Shown here piece after piece: positions 48,026-56,866 of a stretch of 64,000 nucleotides of DNA. Below the pieces are notes generated by a model. The model searched no databases. It saw only the letters and a list, made by a program, of their open reading frames with translations, and had not been told where the DNA came from. Position 1 is the first letter of the stretch; each line of letters begins with the position of its first letter. The position numbers and the translations under genes were made by a program. The stretch is from Streptomyces sp. NBC_00285 (GTDB lineage: Bacteria > Actinomycetota > Actinomycetes > Streptomycetales > Streptomycetaceae): assembly GCF_036174265.1 (NCBI RefSeq), contig NZ_CP108055.1:8370001-8434000 (forward strand), given 5' to 3'.

Positions 48026-48089
48026 GGCCGGCCTGTCGTCGCAGTCCCGCCTGCCTTCCGGGCGGCCGACGCGCATGCGATGACAAGCC

Positions 48090-49469
48090 CTAGCCGACCG
48101 GGGACGCCGGCCGGTCGGTGTGCAGCCGCCTGGTGACCTCGGTCAGGTCGGCGACGAACATGCCGGCGAGTTCGGCGGTGAACCCGGTGCGTACGACCAC
48201 ACGCAGGACGGAGACGTCCTGGCAGGGCGCCGGGAAGGTGTACGCGGGCAGGTGCCAGCCGCGGGCACGCATGGACTGGGAGACGTCGAACACCGTGAGG
48301 CCCTGGGTGCCGGGTGCCACGCGGAAGGTGAAGGCGGGGAGTTCGGAGCCGTCCGTGACCAGCTCGTAGGGGGCGATGGAGCGGATCCGGGCGGCCAGCG
48401 CACGCGCCGTCGTACGGCTCTGGGCGGCGAGGTTGCGCAGCCCTTCGAAGCCGTACCGGAGGAAGCTGTAGTACTGCGCTACGACGTGCGCGCCCGGGCG
48501 GGAGAAGTTGAGGGTGAAACTGGGCGAGCTGCCGCCCAGGTAGTCGACCTCGAAGACCAGGTCGTCGGGCAGGGCGCCGGCGTCCCGCCACAGGGCCCAG
48601 CCGAGACCGGGGAAGACGTGCCCGTACTTGTGTCCCGAGGTGTTGATGGAGGCGACGCGTTCGAGCTGGAAGTCCCACATCAGACCCGGGTCGAGGAACG
48701 GGGCCACCATCGCACCGGACGCTCCGTCGACGTGCACGGGGATGTCGGTGCCGGTGGCGGCCTGGTATCCGTCCAGGGCCAGGCAGATGTCCGCGACGGG
48801 TTCGTAGGAGCCGTCGTACGTCGAGCCGAGGACGGTCACCACGCCGATGGTGTTGTCGTCGCAGTAGGCGGTGAGCGTGTCGGGCGTCAGGTGGTAGCGG
48901 CCCGGCTCCATCGGGACGTAACGCGGTTCCACCTCGAAGTAGTTGGCGAACTTCTTCCAGCACACCTGGACGTTCGAGCCCATCACGAGGTTCGGGCGCG
49001 CGGTGTCCTTGCCCTGGGCGCGACGGCGGGCCTGCCAGCGGCGCTTGAGCGCGAGCCCGCCGAGCATCGCGGCCTCGCTGGAACCGGTGGTGGAACAGCC
49101 GCGGACCTGCTCCGGACGCGGCGCGTGCCAGAGCCGGGCGAGCATCCGCACACAGCGTTCCTCCATCGCCGTGATCTGCGGGTACTCCGCGCGGTCCGCG
49201 AGGTTCTTCTCCGCCGTCTCCGCCATCAACTCCCGTGCCTGCGGCTCCATCCACGTGGTCACGAAGGTGGCGAGGTTGAGCCGGGCGTTGCCGTCGAGCA
49301 TCAGCTCGTCACGCACCCGCCGGCAGACCTCCTCGGGCGGTGACATGGCTGCGGGCAACTCGTCGACCGGGAGCAGCAGGGGGTCGGCGGCCGGGTGGCC
49401 GGGGCCGGGTGCGGCGGTCAGGGTGTCGAACTCGAGGGCGGGCATGACGTCGGTGTGCGGAATGGGCAT
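48090..49469 (-). CDS. gadB: Glutamate decarboxylase (PLP-dependent)
   Basis: 459 aa, typical GAD length. The PLP-binding lysine is Lys281 (NTSGHKYGHVFPGLGW), with substrate and cofactor segments CSTTGSSEAAMLGGLALKRR near 125 and PVHVDGASGAMVAPFLDP near 245. It converts glutamate to GABA using a proton. No glutamate/GABA antiporter is adjacent, so it may supply GABA rather than acid resistance. A calmodulin-type tail is absent. The promoter should lie in the ~200 bp before the gene. Confidence 0.95.
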   Translation of the reverse strand: MPIPHTDVMPALEFDTLTAAPGPGHPAADPLLLPVDELPAAMSPPEEVCRRVRDELMLDGNARLNLATFVTTWMEPQARELMAETAEKNLADRAEYPQITAMEERCVRMLARLWHAPRPEQVRGCSTTGSSEAAMLGGLALKRRWQARRRAQGKDTARPNLVMGSNVQVCWKKFANYFEVEPRYVPMEPGRYHLTPDTLTAYCDDNTIGVVTVLGSTYDGSYEPVADICLALDGYQAATGTDIPVHVDGASGAMVAPFLDPGLMWDFQLERVASINTSGHKYGHVFPGLGWALWRDAGALPDDLVFEVDYLGGSSPSFTLNFSRPGAHVVAQYYSFLRYGFEGLRNLAAQSRTTARALAARIRSIAPYELVTDGSELPAFTFRVAPGTQGLTVFDVSQSMRARGWHLPAYTFPAPCQDVSVLRVVVRTGFTAELAGMFVADLTEVTRRLHTDRPASPVG

Positions 49470-49677
49470 GAGTGACTCGATGCCTTTCTGGCTCGTACGG
49501 CCCCGTGCCCTCCGACGCTAGGTCCCCGCGCGGACCGGCATCTGTGCCGATTACACCGATCCAGTGATCCATTTGCGCACTGATGAACCGGATTTTCCCT
49601 TGTACATACTGACGCGGTGTCACATGCCCGACCCCGTGCTCCCGCCCCTGCGCACGGACCACCGCCGCCGGGCCGGT

Positions 49678-50733
49678 TCAGTCGCGAAGGGCTCCGGCCG
49701 GGATCTCGCCGGAGCCGCGCTCGACCAGCCGGGTCGGCACGGTGACGGTCCGGGTGGGGGACTGGTCGCCGTCCAGCCGGTGGAAGAGCATCTCGGCGGC
49801 CTGCTTGCCCAGTTGCTCGACGTCCTGGGCGATGACGGAGACGCCCGGACTGAGGAGGTCGGCCAGCGGGAAGTCATCGAAGCCGACATGGGCGACGGAG
49901 TCCTGCAGGCCGAGGGCGCGCAGCGCGCGAACGGCTCCGATGGTCACCAGGTTCTGGCTGGTGAAGAGCGCCGTCGGCGGATCCGGCAGGGACAGGAACC
50001 GTTCGGTCGCGGCCATGGCGGCCGCTTCGCTGGCCGCCGCGTGCAGGACGATCTCCTCGTCGCACTTGAGCTGCGCGACCTCCAGGGCGTGCCGGTAACC
50101 GTCGAAGCGCAGGGCAGCGGTGGAGATGGACGCCCGGTCGCCGAGATAGGCGATACGACGGTGGCCGGCCTTCAACAGGTGGTTGACGGCGGTGACGGCC
50201 CCCTGGCGGTTGTCGGAGACCACGGCGTCCGCGTCGAGCAGACCGGCCTCACGGTCGATGAAGACCATGCAGGTACCCGAACCCTGCTCGCTGATCAGAT
50301 AGCTCTGGTCGCGCCCCGCCGGGACGATCACCAGCCCGTCGACCCTCCGGTCGATGAGCGCCCGGGCCAGCTCCCGTTCACGGGCCGGGTCCTCGTCGAG
50401 ACTGCCGACCAGGACGAGCACACCGCGCTCCCGCGCCACGTTCTCGACGGTGCGGGTCAGCGCGGCGGAGAACGGGTTCGCCGCGTCCTCGACGAGCATG
50501 CCGATGGTGGCGGTACGGCCGTCTCCGCGCCGCAGGCTGCTGGCGGTCAGGTTGGGCCGGTAACCCAGCTGGTCGGCGGCCTCACGCACCCGGGCGACGA
50601 TCGCCGGATCGACGGTGGGGACGCCGTTGACCACACGCGACACCGTCTTGATCGCCACGCCGGCCAGCGCCGCGACCTCGCGCATCGTGGGGCGACTGCG
50701 GGGGGACCGTGGCGGAGGCACGCCTTGAGTCAT
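49678..50733 (-). CDS. LacI-family regulator of the adjacent sugar ABC operon
   Basis: 351 aa. The HTH is at residues ~17-40 (TMREVAALAGVAIKTVSRVV), with the hinge helix RPNLTASSLRRG, and the remainder is a periplasmic-binding-like sugar domain (TIGMLVEDAANPFSAALTRT to the C-terminus). Start ATG at 50733. It is divergent from the substrate-binding protein gene, so sugar binding presumably releases it from an operator in the shared 149-bp region. A candidate operator with CAACGTTG at its centre is present. Confidence 0.92.
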   Translation of the reverse strand: MTQGVPPPRSPRSRPTMREVAALAGVAIKTVSRVVNGVPTVDPAIVARVREAADQLGYRPNLTASSLRRGDGRTATIGMLVEDAANPFSAALTRTVENVARERGVLVLVGSLDEDPARERELARALIDRRVDGLVIVPAGRDQSYLISEQGSGTCMVFIDREAGLLDADAVVSDNRQGAVTAVNHLLKAGHRRIAYLGDRASISTAALRFDGYRHALEVAQLKCDEEIVLHAAASEAAAMAATERFLSLPDPPTALFTSQNLVTIGAVRALRALGLQDSVAHVGFDDFPLADLLSPGVSVIAQDVEQLGKQAAEMLFHRLDGDQSPTRTVTVPTRLVERGSGEIPAGALRD

Positions 50734-50792
50734 CGTTGTCTCCAGCCGATTGTGCGTTACTCACTCGTTGCCGACGCATGTCTACCAGCCCC

Positions 50793-50844
50793 TTGACGTC
50801 CCCGTCCATATGGGTCCAGCATCCCCGTCAGTCAACGTTGTCTC
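50793..50844 (+). promoter_or_regulatory. Candidate promoter and LacI operator for the sugar ABC operon
   Basis: TTGACG (50793-50798) and CAGCAT (50817-50822), spaced 18 bp, could be -35/-10 elements. Just downstream is GTCAACGTTGTC (50831-50842), a palindrome with one mismatch centred on CG, a common LacI-family operator style. Binding there would block the start of transcription. Confidence 0.5.
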
Positions 50845-50882
50845 AGCGTCGGCCAAGGGACGGCTCCGAAAGGGATCAAGTG

Positions 50883-51998
50883 ATGAACTTCTCCAGCAGC
50901 CAGGCGTCGGGCCGCCGCAGTCTGCGTACGCGTGCGGCAGCGATCGGCGTCACCGTGTGCCTCGGCGCCACGCTGGCGGCCTGCGGCTCCTCCGACGGGG
51001 GCTCCTCCTCGAGCGGAGACAAGGTGGGTGTCTCGCTGATCCTGAAGACGCTCACCAACCCGTACTTCGTGAGCATGCAGAAGGACGCCAAGACCCAGGC
51101 CGCCAAGGACAACGTGAGCCTGACGGTGGCGGCCGGCCAGTCCGACGGCGACACCCAGACCCAGATCACCGCCATCGACAACGCCATCTCACGGGGCGAC
51201 AAGGGCATCCTGATCACCACCAACGGCGACGCCGTGAACGCCGCGCTGACCCGCGCCAAGCAGGCCGGCCTGTTCGTGATCGCCCTCGACACCGCGCTCA
51301 ACCCGGCGAGCACCGCCGACATCACCTACGCCACCGACAACGAGCAGGCGGGCAAGCTGAACGGCCAGTACGCCGCGGCCGCCCTGAACGGCAAGCCCGC
51401 CGTCATCGCCATGCTCGACCTGTTCAACAACCAGGTCGTCTCCGTCGACATCGACCGCGACCACGGCTTCCTCGAGGGCATGGGCATCGACCCGGGCAGC
51501 AAGACCGAGAACGGCAAGGAGGCCAAGAGCGGCAAGTACACCGGCGGCAAGGGCGGCACGTACACCGTCGCCTGTCACCAGCCCACCCAGGGCGCCATCG
51601 ACGGCGGACGCACCGCGATGGAGACCTGCCTGTCGGCCAACCCGGACATCAACGTCGTGTACGCCATCAACGAGCCCGCCGGTGAGGGCGCCTACAACGC
51701 GCTGAAGGCGGCCGGCAAGGAGAAGAGCGCCGCGATCTACGCCATCGACGGCAGCTGCTCCGGCCTGAAGAACGTCACCAGCGGCAAGTTCGCCACCGAC
51801 GCGGTGCAGTACCCGGGCAAGATGGCGGCCCTCGGTGTCAGCTCGATCGCGAAGCTGGCCCGGGGCGGCAGCAAGCCCAGCGTGACCAACGGCAAGTCGT
51901 TCTACGACACCGGAACCGCGCTGGTGGCCGACAAGTCCGTGGGTGGCCTGAGCGTGCAGTCCCCCTCGCAGGCCGCGTCCGCCTGCTGGGGCAGCTGA
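50883..51998 (+). CDS. Sugar-binding lipoprotein of an FrcB/RbsB-like ABC transporter
   Basis: 371 aa from the ATG at 50883. A lipobox (ATLAAC, Cys34) is followed by a Ser/Gly spacer and a type 1 periplasmic-binding domain (VGVSLILKTLTNPYFVSMQK, then FVIALDTALNPASTADITYA and IYAIDGSCSGLKNV). It captures a monosaccharide, fructose- or ribose-type, at the cell surface. Next come permease and ATPase genes in the same direction, with a stem-loop between. A long insertion (NGKEAKSGKYTGGKGGTYTV) occurs mid-protein. Confidence 0.92.
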   Translation: MNFSSSQASGRRSLRTRAAAIGVTVCLGATLAACGSSDGGSSSSGDKVGVSLILKTLTNPYFVSMQKDAKTQAAKDNVSLTVAAGQSDGDTQTQITAIDNAISRGDKGILITTNGDAVNAALTRAKQAGLFVIALDTALNPASTADITYATDNEQAGKLNGQYAAAALNGKPAVIAMLDLFNNQVVSVDIDRDHGFLEGMGIDPGSKTENGKEAKSGKYTGGKGGTYTVACHQPTQGAIDGGRTAMETCLSANPDINVVYAINEPAGEGAYNALKAAGKEKSAAIYAIDGSCSGLKNVTSGKFATDAVQYPGKMAALGVSSIAKLARGGSKPSVTNGKSFYDTGTALVADKSVGGLSVQSPSQAASACWGS

Positions 51999-52010
51999 CG
52001 CCCACGAGCC

Positions 52011-52050
52011 GGTGCGACGCCGGTAGCCGTCAGGGCACCGGCGTCGCACC
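52011..52050 (+). terminator. Intercistronic stem-loop after the binding-protein gene
   Basis: GGTGCGACGCCGGT (52011-52024) pairs perfectly with ACCGGCGTCGCACC (52037-52050) around a 12-nt loop. Such loops after binding-protein genes protect that message from 3' decay and limit read-through to the membrane components. Confidence 0.6.
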
Positions 52051-52102
52051 CTCGCACACGAGTTCATGAGCCGTACCGGGGAAGACAGCGGAAGGACCCC
52101 CT

Positions 52103-53137
52103 GTGACCACTCACGTGGACAGTCAAGCCACACCGGCACCGGCGGAGGAGTTCCTCAACCGGCCCGCCACTTTCAGCCAGCGCATCCACGCGGTGCTGCA
52201 CCGTCAGCCGGCACTCAGCCCGGCCATCGTCCTGGTGCTCGCAGCGATCGTGTTCTCCCTGGTGAACGACCGTTTCTACGCTTTGCAGAACCTCTCGCTG
52301 GTGGCCCAGCAGGTGGCCGTCATCGGGACGCTCGCCGTCGGCCAGACGGTGATCATCCTCACCGCCGGCATCGACCTGTCCATCGGCGCCGTCATGGTGC
52401 TCGCCTCCCTGCTGATGTCGAAGCTCGTCGCCGACAACGGCTGGCCCGGCGTCCTCGCCCTGCTGGCCGGCACGGTCGTCGCGATCGCCGCCCAGGCCGT
52501 CAACGGCTTCCTGGTGACCAAGGTCAGGCTGCCGCCCTTCATCGTCACCCTCGGCACCCTCAGCGTGTTCACGGCGATCACCCTCATCTACGCCAAGGGC
52601 CAGACCATCGCCCTGCAGCCGGGCAACATCCTGGTGTGGAGCGGCCAGACCGTCTCCCTCGGCCAGCTGAACCTGACGTACGGCGTCCTCCTCATGATCG
52701 CCCTGTACGCGGTGGTCGGTTACGCCCTGCGCTACACCGCCTGGGGGCGCCACCTGTACGCCGTGGGCGACGACATCGAGGCCGCCCGCCTCGCCGGCAT
52801 CTCCGTCAACCGGGTCCTGCTCAGCGCCTACATGCTGGCCGGGTTCACCATCGCCGTGGCCGCCTGGGTCCTGGTCGGCCGGGTCGGCGGCGGCGACCCC
52901 AACAGCGGTCTCAACGCCAACCTGCAGTCCATCACCGCCGTGGTCATCGGCGGCACCAGCCTGTTCGGCGGACGCGGCGTGGTCTTCGGCTCGCTGATCG
53001 GCGCCCTCATCGTCCAGGTGTTCGTGAACGGCCTCGCGCTGGCCGGCATCGACCCGAACTACCAAGTCCTCGCAGTCGGTGTCCTCGTGATCGCGGCTGT
53101 CTCCGTCGACCAGTGGATCCGGAGTGTGAAGTCGTGA
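52103..53137 (+). CDS. Sugar ABC transporter permease, FrcC/RbsC-like
   Basis: 344 aa from a GTG at 52103 with AAGGACC upstream. The BPD_transp_2 fold of ribose-type permeases shows about ten helices (VAVIGTLAVGQTVIILTAGI near 70-90, LYAVGDDIEAARLAGISVNR as the ATPase-coupling EAA-like loop, and FGSLIGALIVQVFVNGLALA near the end). It forms the membrane channel for the substrate-binding lipoprotein. The stop overlaps the GTG of the ATPase gene (GTGA). Confidence 0.92.
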   Translation: MTTHVDSQATPAPAEEFLNRPATFSQRIHAVLHRQPALSPAIVLVLAAIVFSLVNDRFYALQNLSLVAQQVAVIGTLAVGQTVIILTAGIDLSIGAVMVLASLLMSKLVADNGWPGVLALLAGTVVAIAAQAVNGFLVTKVRLPPFIVTLGTLSVFTAITLIYAKGQTIALQPGNILVWSGQTVSLGQLNLTYGVLLMIALYAVVGYALRYTAWGRHLYAVGDDIEAARLAGISVNRVLLSAYMLAGFTIAVAAWVLVGRVGGGDPNSGLNANLQSITAVVIGGTSLFGGRGVVFGSLIGALIVQVFVNGLALAGIDPNYQVLAVGVLVIAAVSVDQWIRSVKS

Positions 53138-53925
53138 CGACCGACACCGCCCCCGTTCTCGAGGCCAAGGGCCTGGTCAAGGTCTTCGGCCGGGTCGTCG
53201 GCCTGAACGACGTCGACCTCACCCTCCACCCCGGCGAGGTCCTCGCCGTCATCGGCGACAACGGCGCCGGCAAGTCCACCCTGATCAAGTGCCTGTCCGG
53301 GGCCCTCGTGCCGGACCAGGGCAGCCTCCGCGTCGAAGGCAAGGAGGTCAACTTCAAGCGGCCGCAGGACGCCCGCGACGCCGGCATCGAGACCGTCTAC
53401 CAGACCCTCGCCGTGGCCCCCGCCCTGGACATCGCCAGCAACCTCTTCCTCGGCCGCGAGATCCGCCGCAAGGGCATCCTCGGCTCGGTGCTGCGCATGC
53501 TCGACACCGGCGAGATGAAGAGGCAGGCGGCCGACCACATCAAGCGGCTCGGCATCGGCACGCTCCAGAACATCAACCAGGCGGTGGAGACGCTCTCCGG
53601 AGGCCAGCGCCAGTCCGTGGCCGTCGCCCGCACCGCGGTCTTCGGCGGCCGGGTGGTCATCCTCGACGAACCCACCGCCGCCCTCGGCGTCCGCGAGACC
53701 GGCCAGGTCCTCAAGCTCGTCCGCGACCTGCGCGACCAGGGCCTCGGCATCATCCTCATCAGCCACAACATGCCGAACGTCTTCGAGGTCGCCGACCGTA
53801 TCCACATCCAGCGGCTCGGCGCCTGCGCGGGTGTCATCACCCCCGGGACACACTCGATGGAGGACGCGGTGGCCATCATGACGGGCGCCAGGAAGATGAC
53901 CCCGGAAGTGGGCACGACCCCGTGA
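53134..53925 (+). CDS. Sugar ABC transporter ATPase, single-domain FrcA-like
   Basis: 263 aa from GTG. Walker A GDNGAGKST (near residue 43), Q-loop ETVYQTLAVAP, signature LSGGQRQSVAVART, Walker B VVILDEPTAALG and switch His ISHNMP. The single ABC domain is the FrcA type rather than the double-domain RbsA type, which suggests a fructose/ribose/mannose-like substrate. Overlaps by 4 nt at both ends, with the permease gene and the monooxygenase-like gene. Confidence 0.93.
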   Translation: MTTDTAPVLEAKGLVKVFGRVVGLNDVDLTLHPGEVLAVIGDNGAGKSTLIKCLSGALVPDQGSLRVEGKEVNFKRPQDARDAGIETVYQTLAVAPALDIASNLFLGREIRRKGILGSVLRMLDTGEMKRQAADHIKRLGIGTLQNINQAVETLSGGQRQSVAVARTAVFGGRVVILDEPTAALGVRETGQVLKLVRDLRDQGLGIILISHNMPNVFEVADRIHIQRLGACAGVITPGTHSMEDAVAIMTGARKMTPEVGTTP

Positions 53926-54215
53926 AGAAGACCCTGTTCGCCGAGTTCACCGCCCGCGAGGGAGCGGTCGGCGAAGTCGCCCGGCTGCTGCGCGACTACG
54001 CCCGCGAGGTCCGCGCGGAGGAGGGAAACCTCGCCTTCGACGTCTACACCAAGGAGGCCGACCCGCACGCCTTCTGGATCTTCGAGGTGTACCGGGACGA
54101 GAACGCCTTCAAGGCCCATCTGAACGCCCCGTACGGCCCCCCGTTCAACACGGCTCTCGCCCCGCTCATCGAGGAGGACGCGTCCGTGCTGACGTACCTC
54201 GACGCGCTGGACTGA
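53922..54215 (+). CDS. ABM-domain (antibiotic biosynthesis monooxygenase/LsrG-like) protein
   Basis: 97 aa, the full size of a single ABM domain: LFAEFTAREGAVGEVARLLR, EGNLAFDVYTKEADPHAFWI, FEVYRDENAFKAHLNAPYG. These small ferredoxin-like dimers act without cofactor on quinols or isomerise sugar-like ligands (LsrG for AI-2). Its GTG overlaps the ABC ATPase stop (GTGA), so it belongs to the sugar operon and may act on the imported compound. This is an inference from position. Confidence 0.85.
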   Translation: MKKTLFAEFTAREGAVGEVARLLRDYAREVRAEEGNLAFDVYTKEADPHAFWIFEVYRDENAFKAHLNAPYGPPFNTALAPLIEEDASVLTYLDALD

Positions 54216-54253
54216 CCTCGATGCGCACCGCCGCGCGCCGATAGGGTCGGGGC

Positions 54254-55435
54254 GTGGAGCGCAGCAGCAGACAGCCGGGCGGGACGGTCGGCGCGGACGG
54301 GCACGGTGAGCTGTCGCCCCGGGCGGCCCGGACGCTGTGGTGGGGGTCCGCCGCCATGGTCCTCGGCGTCCTCGGCACCTCGGTGCTCGTCGCCGGTGCC
54401 GAGGACGTCCGGCGGCTGCCCGTGGCCGTGGTCCTGGTCCTCGGGCAGGCCGGCGCCCTGAGATGGCAGACACGCGCCCCGGTCGCCGTACTGGCCGCGA
54501 ACGCGGCGGCCGGCCTCGGGGTGTGGGCACTGCTGCCCGAGGTGACCCTGACGGGGGCGCTGCTCGCGGCCCAGGTCACCCTGTGCGTGCTGTCGGCGAC
54601 CGGGCCGCGCCGGTGGTCGGCGGGCGCCCTCGCGGCGATGTGCCTGCCCGCGCCGCTGGCCTTCGCGGCGGGCGGCGGCCCCGCCGGGATGACCGTCTAT
54701 CTGCTGGCCGTGGTCCTCGCGTGGACCGCCGGGCAGTGGCGCAGGGCGCATCGGGAACGGACCAGGGCGGAGATGAGCCGGGCCGTGGTGGAGGAACGCG
54801 CGCGGATCTCGCGCGAGGTGCACGACGTCGTGGCGCACACCCTGTCGGTGATGGTCATTCAGGCGGGCGCCGCCGAGGACGTGTTCACCGACCGGCCCGA
54901 ACAGGCACGTGAGGCACTGCGGGCCATCGAGACGGGCGCCCGCTCGGCGCTGGGCGAACTGCGCCTGCTGCTACGGGCGTTCGGCCCCGACGCGGAGGAG
55001 TACGGGTCCGTCGAGCCGGGTGTGCGTCGGGAGCCGGGGCCCTCGCTCGCGCGCCTGGACGAGCTGACCGACACCGTGCGCACGAGCGGGATGACCGTGC
55101 ACGTGCACCGCGAGGGCCGCTGCGACGGGCTGCCGGCCGCGGTGGACCTGGCCGCGTACCGGATCATCCAGGAGGCCCTCACCAACACGCTGCGCCACGC
55201 GACGGGCGCCGACGAGGTGCGCGTGCGGGTGAGCGCCGCGGAGGAGTGCGTGCAGGTCACGGTCACCGACAACGGGCGTACGGCACAAGGCGGTTCGGCC
55301 GCGGCGGGCGCGGGACGCGGTCTGGTGGGGATGAACGAGCGCGCCCGGCTCGTCGGCGGGACGCTGCGCGCCGCTCCGCTGCCCGGCGGCGGCTTCGAGG
55401 TGGCGGCCCGGCTGCCGGTGGAGCGCGCGTCATGA
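54254..55435 (+). CDS. Sensor histidine kinase (NarL-type two-component)
   Basis: 393 aa from a GTG at 54254, 38 nt after the sugar operon. About four to six membrane helices (residues ~25-165) precede a HisKA_3 domain with the H-box EERARISREVHDVVAHTLSV. The HATPase domain has YRIIQEALTNTLRHATGADE, VTDNG and GRGLVGMNERARLVGGTL. The stop overlaps the response regulator ATG (ATGA). Stimulus unknown. The short gap to the sugar operon makes co-transcription possible. Confidence 0.9.
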   Translation: MERSSRQPGGTVGADGHGELSPRAARTLWWGSAAMVLGVLGTSVLVAGAEDVRRLPVAVVLVLGQAGALRWQTRAPVAVLAANAAAGLGVWALLPEVTLTGALLAAQVTLCVLSATGPRRWSAGALAAMCLPAPLAFAAGGGPAGMTVYLLAVVLAWTAGQWRRAHRERTRAEMSRAVVEERARISREVHDVVAHTLSVMVIQAGAAEDVFTDRPEQAREALRAIETGARSALGELRLLLRAFGPDAEEYGSVEPGVRREPGPSLARLDELTDTVRTSGMTVHVHREGRCDGLPAAVDLAAYRIIQEALTNTLRHATGADEVRVRVSAAEECVQVTVTDNGRTAQGGSAAAGAGRGLVGMNERARLVGGTLRAAPLPGGGFEVAARLPVERAS

Positions 55436-56091
55436 CGCTGCGCGTGGTGGTGGCCGACGACCAGGTCCTGGTCCGCACCGGATTCCGCATGATCATCGAC
55501 GCCCGGGACGACCTGGAGGTGGTCGGTGAGGCGTCCGATGGCCGGGAGGCGGTGCGGCTGACACGGGACCTTGCGCCCGACGTGGTGCTGATGGACGTAC
55601 GCATGCCCGTCCTGGACGGCATCGAGGCGACCCGGCAGATCGCGGAGTGCGGCAGCCGGGCCCGGGTGCTCGTGCTGACCACCTGGGACGTGGACGCGCA
55701 CGTGGTCGCCGCCCTGCGGGCCGGGGCCAGTGGCTTCCTGCTCAAGGACATCCGCCCCGGCGAACTCGTCGACGCGATCCGTCTCACCGCGCGCGGCGAC
55801 GCGCTGCTGGCGCCGACCGTGCTCGGCCGCGTCCTCGACCGGTTCCTGCGCACCACCCCCGACCCGGCGCCGCCACCCTCCCTGCGGGACCTCTCCCCCC
55901 GTGAGCGGGAGGTGCTCACCCTGATCGGGCAGGCGCTGTCGAACGCGGAGATCGCCGGACGGCTGCGCCTGTCGGAGGCCACCGTCAAGAACCACGTCAC
56001 CGCGGTGCTGCGCAAACTCGGTCTGCGCGACCGCGTCCAGGCCGTCGTCGTCGCCTACGACCACGGACTCGTGCAGCCCCGCGAGCCCTGA
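55432..56091 (+). CDS. NarL/LuxR-family response regulator
   Basis: 219 aa. Receiver domain with acidic Asp9/Asp10, phosphoacceptor Asp55 (VVLMDVRMPV) and the conserved Lys in GFLLKDIRPGE. The C-terminal LuxR HTH is intact (LSPREREVLTLIGQALSNAE, IAGRLRLSEATVKNHVTAVL). Partner of the preceding kinase, with which it overlaps by 4 nt. A terminator hairpin follows 8 nt after the stop. Confidence 0.93.
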   Translation: MTLRVVVADDQVLVRTGFRMIIDARDDLEVVGEASDGREAVRLTRDLAPDVVLMDVRMPVLDGIEATRQIAECGSRARVLVLTTWDVDAHVVAALRAGASGFLLKDIRPGELVDAIRLTARGDALLAPTVLGRVLDRFLRTTPDPAPPPSLRDLSPREREVLTLIGQALSNAEIAGRLRLSEATVKNHVTAVLRKLGLRDRVQAVVVAYDHGLVQPREP

Positions 56092-56098
56092 CGGCACC

Positions 56099-56120
56099 GT
56101 CTCCTCCTCAGGGAGGAGAC
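56099..56120 (+). terminator. Terminator after the two-component pair
   Basis: GTCTCCTCC (56099-56107) and GGAGGAGAC (56112-56120) form a perfect 9-bp stem with loop TCAG. Confidence 0.65.
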
Positions 56121-56205
56121 CGGGCCGCGGTCCTCCTGTGTTCCCAGTGCCGGTCCGTTCGTGCGGCCGATCCGCGGCCGAGGTGAGCGGCCATAACGTC
56201 GGTAT

Positions 56206-56844
56206 GTGACCGACGACCTGCCCTGCCTCATGTATCTGCTGGCCCACGACGACACAGCCGCGGGCCCCTACGACCGTCCCCGCACCGAGCTGCTGGTGCG
56301 TGCCGCCGCCCTCGTCGACCTCGCGTTGCGCGGCCGGCTGGGGGAGGCGGACGGAACGGTCACCGTGTCCGGCACGGAACCGACCGGCGATCCCGTCCTG
56401 GACGGCGTTCTGCGGGACGCCGCCGGCGGGCACAGCTGGAAGCACCTCGTGCGCCGCCACCGCGAGCGGACCCTGACGGAGGTGGAGGACCGGCTCGCCG
56501 CCGCGGGTCTCCTGGCCGTGAAGGAGCCCCGCACCCGCTTCGGCACCCGGCGGCTGACCGTGACGGACCCCGCCGTGCCCGCGGCCCTGCACGCCCGGGT
56601 GTCGGCGGCGCTGCACGGCGACGCCCCGGTGCGGGAGATCCCGGCCACCGACGCCGCACTGCTGGCCCTGGCCGCGGCGGGCGGTATCCGCTCGGTCGTC
56701 TCACGGCAGGACCGCAAGACGTTCCGGACCCGTATCGACGCCTGCACGGCGGTCCTCGCCACGCTCGCGCCCGGTCTGGAGAAAGCCGTACGCGCCCTGC
56801 CGACGACCATGATCGCCGCGCAGGGCGGTATGGGCGGCAGCTGA
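56206..56844 (+). CDS. GPP34 (GOLPH3/Vps74-like) family protein
   Basis: 212 aa from GTG at 56206. The GPP34 fold is visible: LPCLMYLLAHDDTAAGPYDR at the N-terminus, LLVRAAALVDLALRGRLGEA, SWKHLVRRHRERTLTEVEDR and RFGTRRLTVTDP. Eukaryotic GOLPH3 binds phosphoinositides; the many Streptomyces copies are of unknown role, possibly at membranes during development. No partner is apparent nearby. Confidence 0.9.
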   Translation: MTDDLPCLMYLLAHDDTAAGPYDRPRTELLVRAAALVDLALRGRLGEADGTVTVSGTEPTGDPVLDGVLRDAAGGHSWKHLVRRHRERTLTEVEDRLAAAGLLAVKEPRTRFGTRRLTVTDPAVPAALHARVSAALHGDAPVREIPATDAALLALAAAGGIRSVVSRQDRKTFRTRIDACTAVLATLAPGLEKAVRALPTTMIAAQGGMGGS

Positions 56845-56866
56845 ACACAGTTGATCCGAGGGGGAG

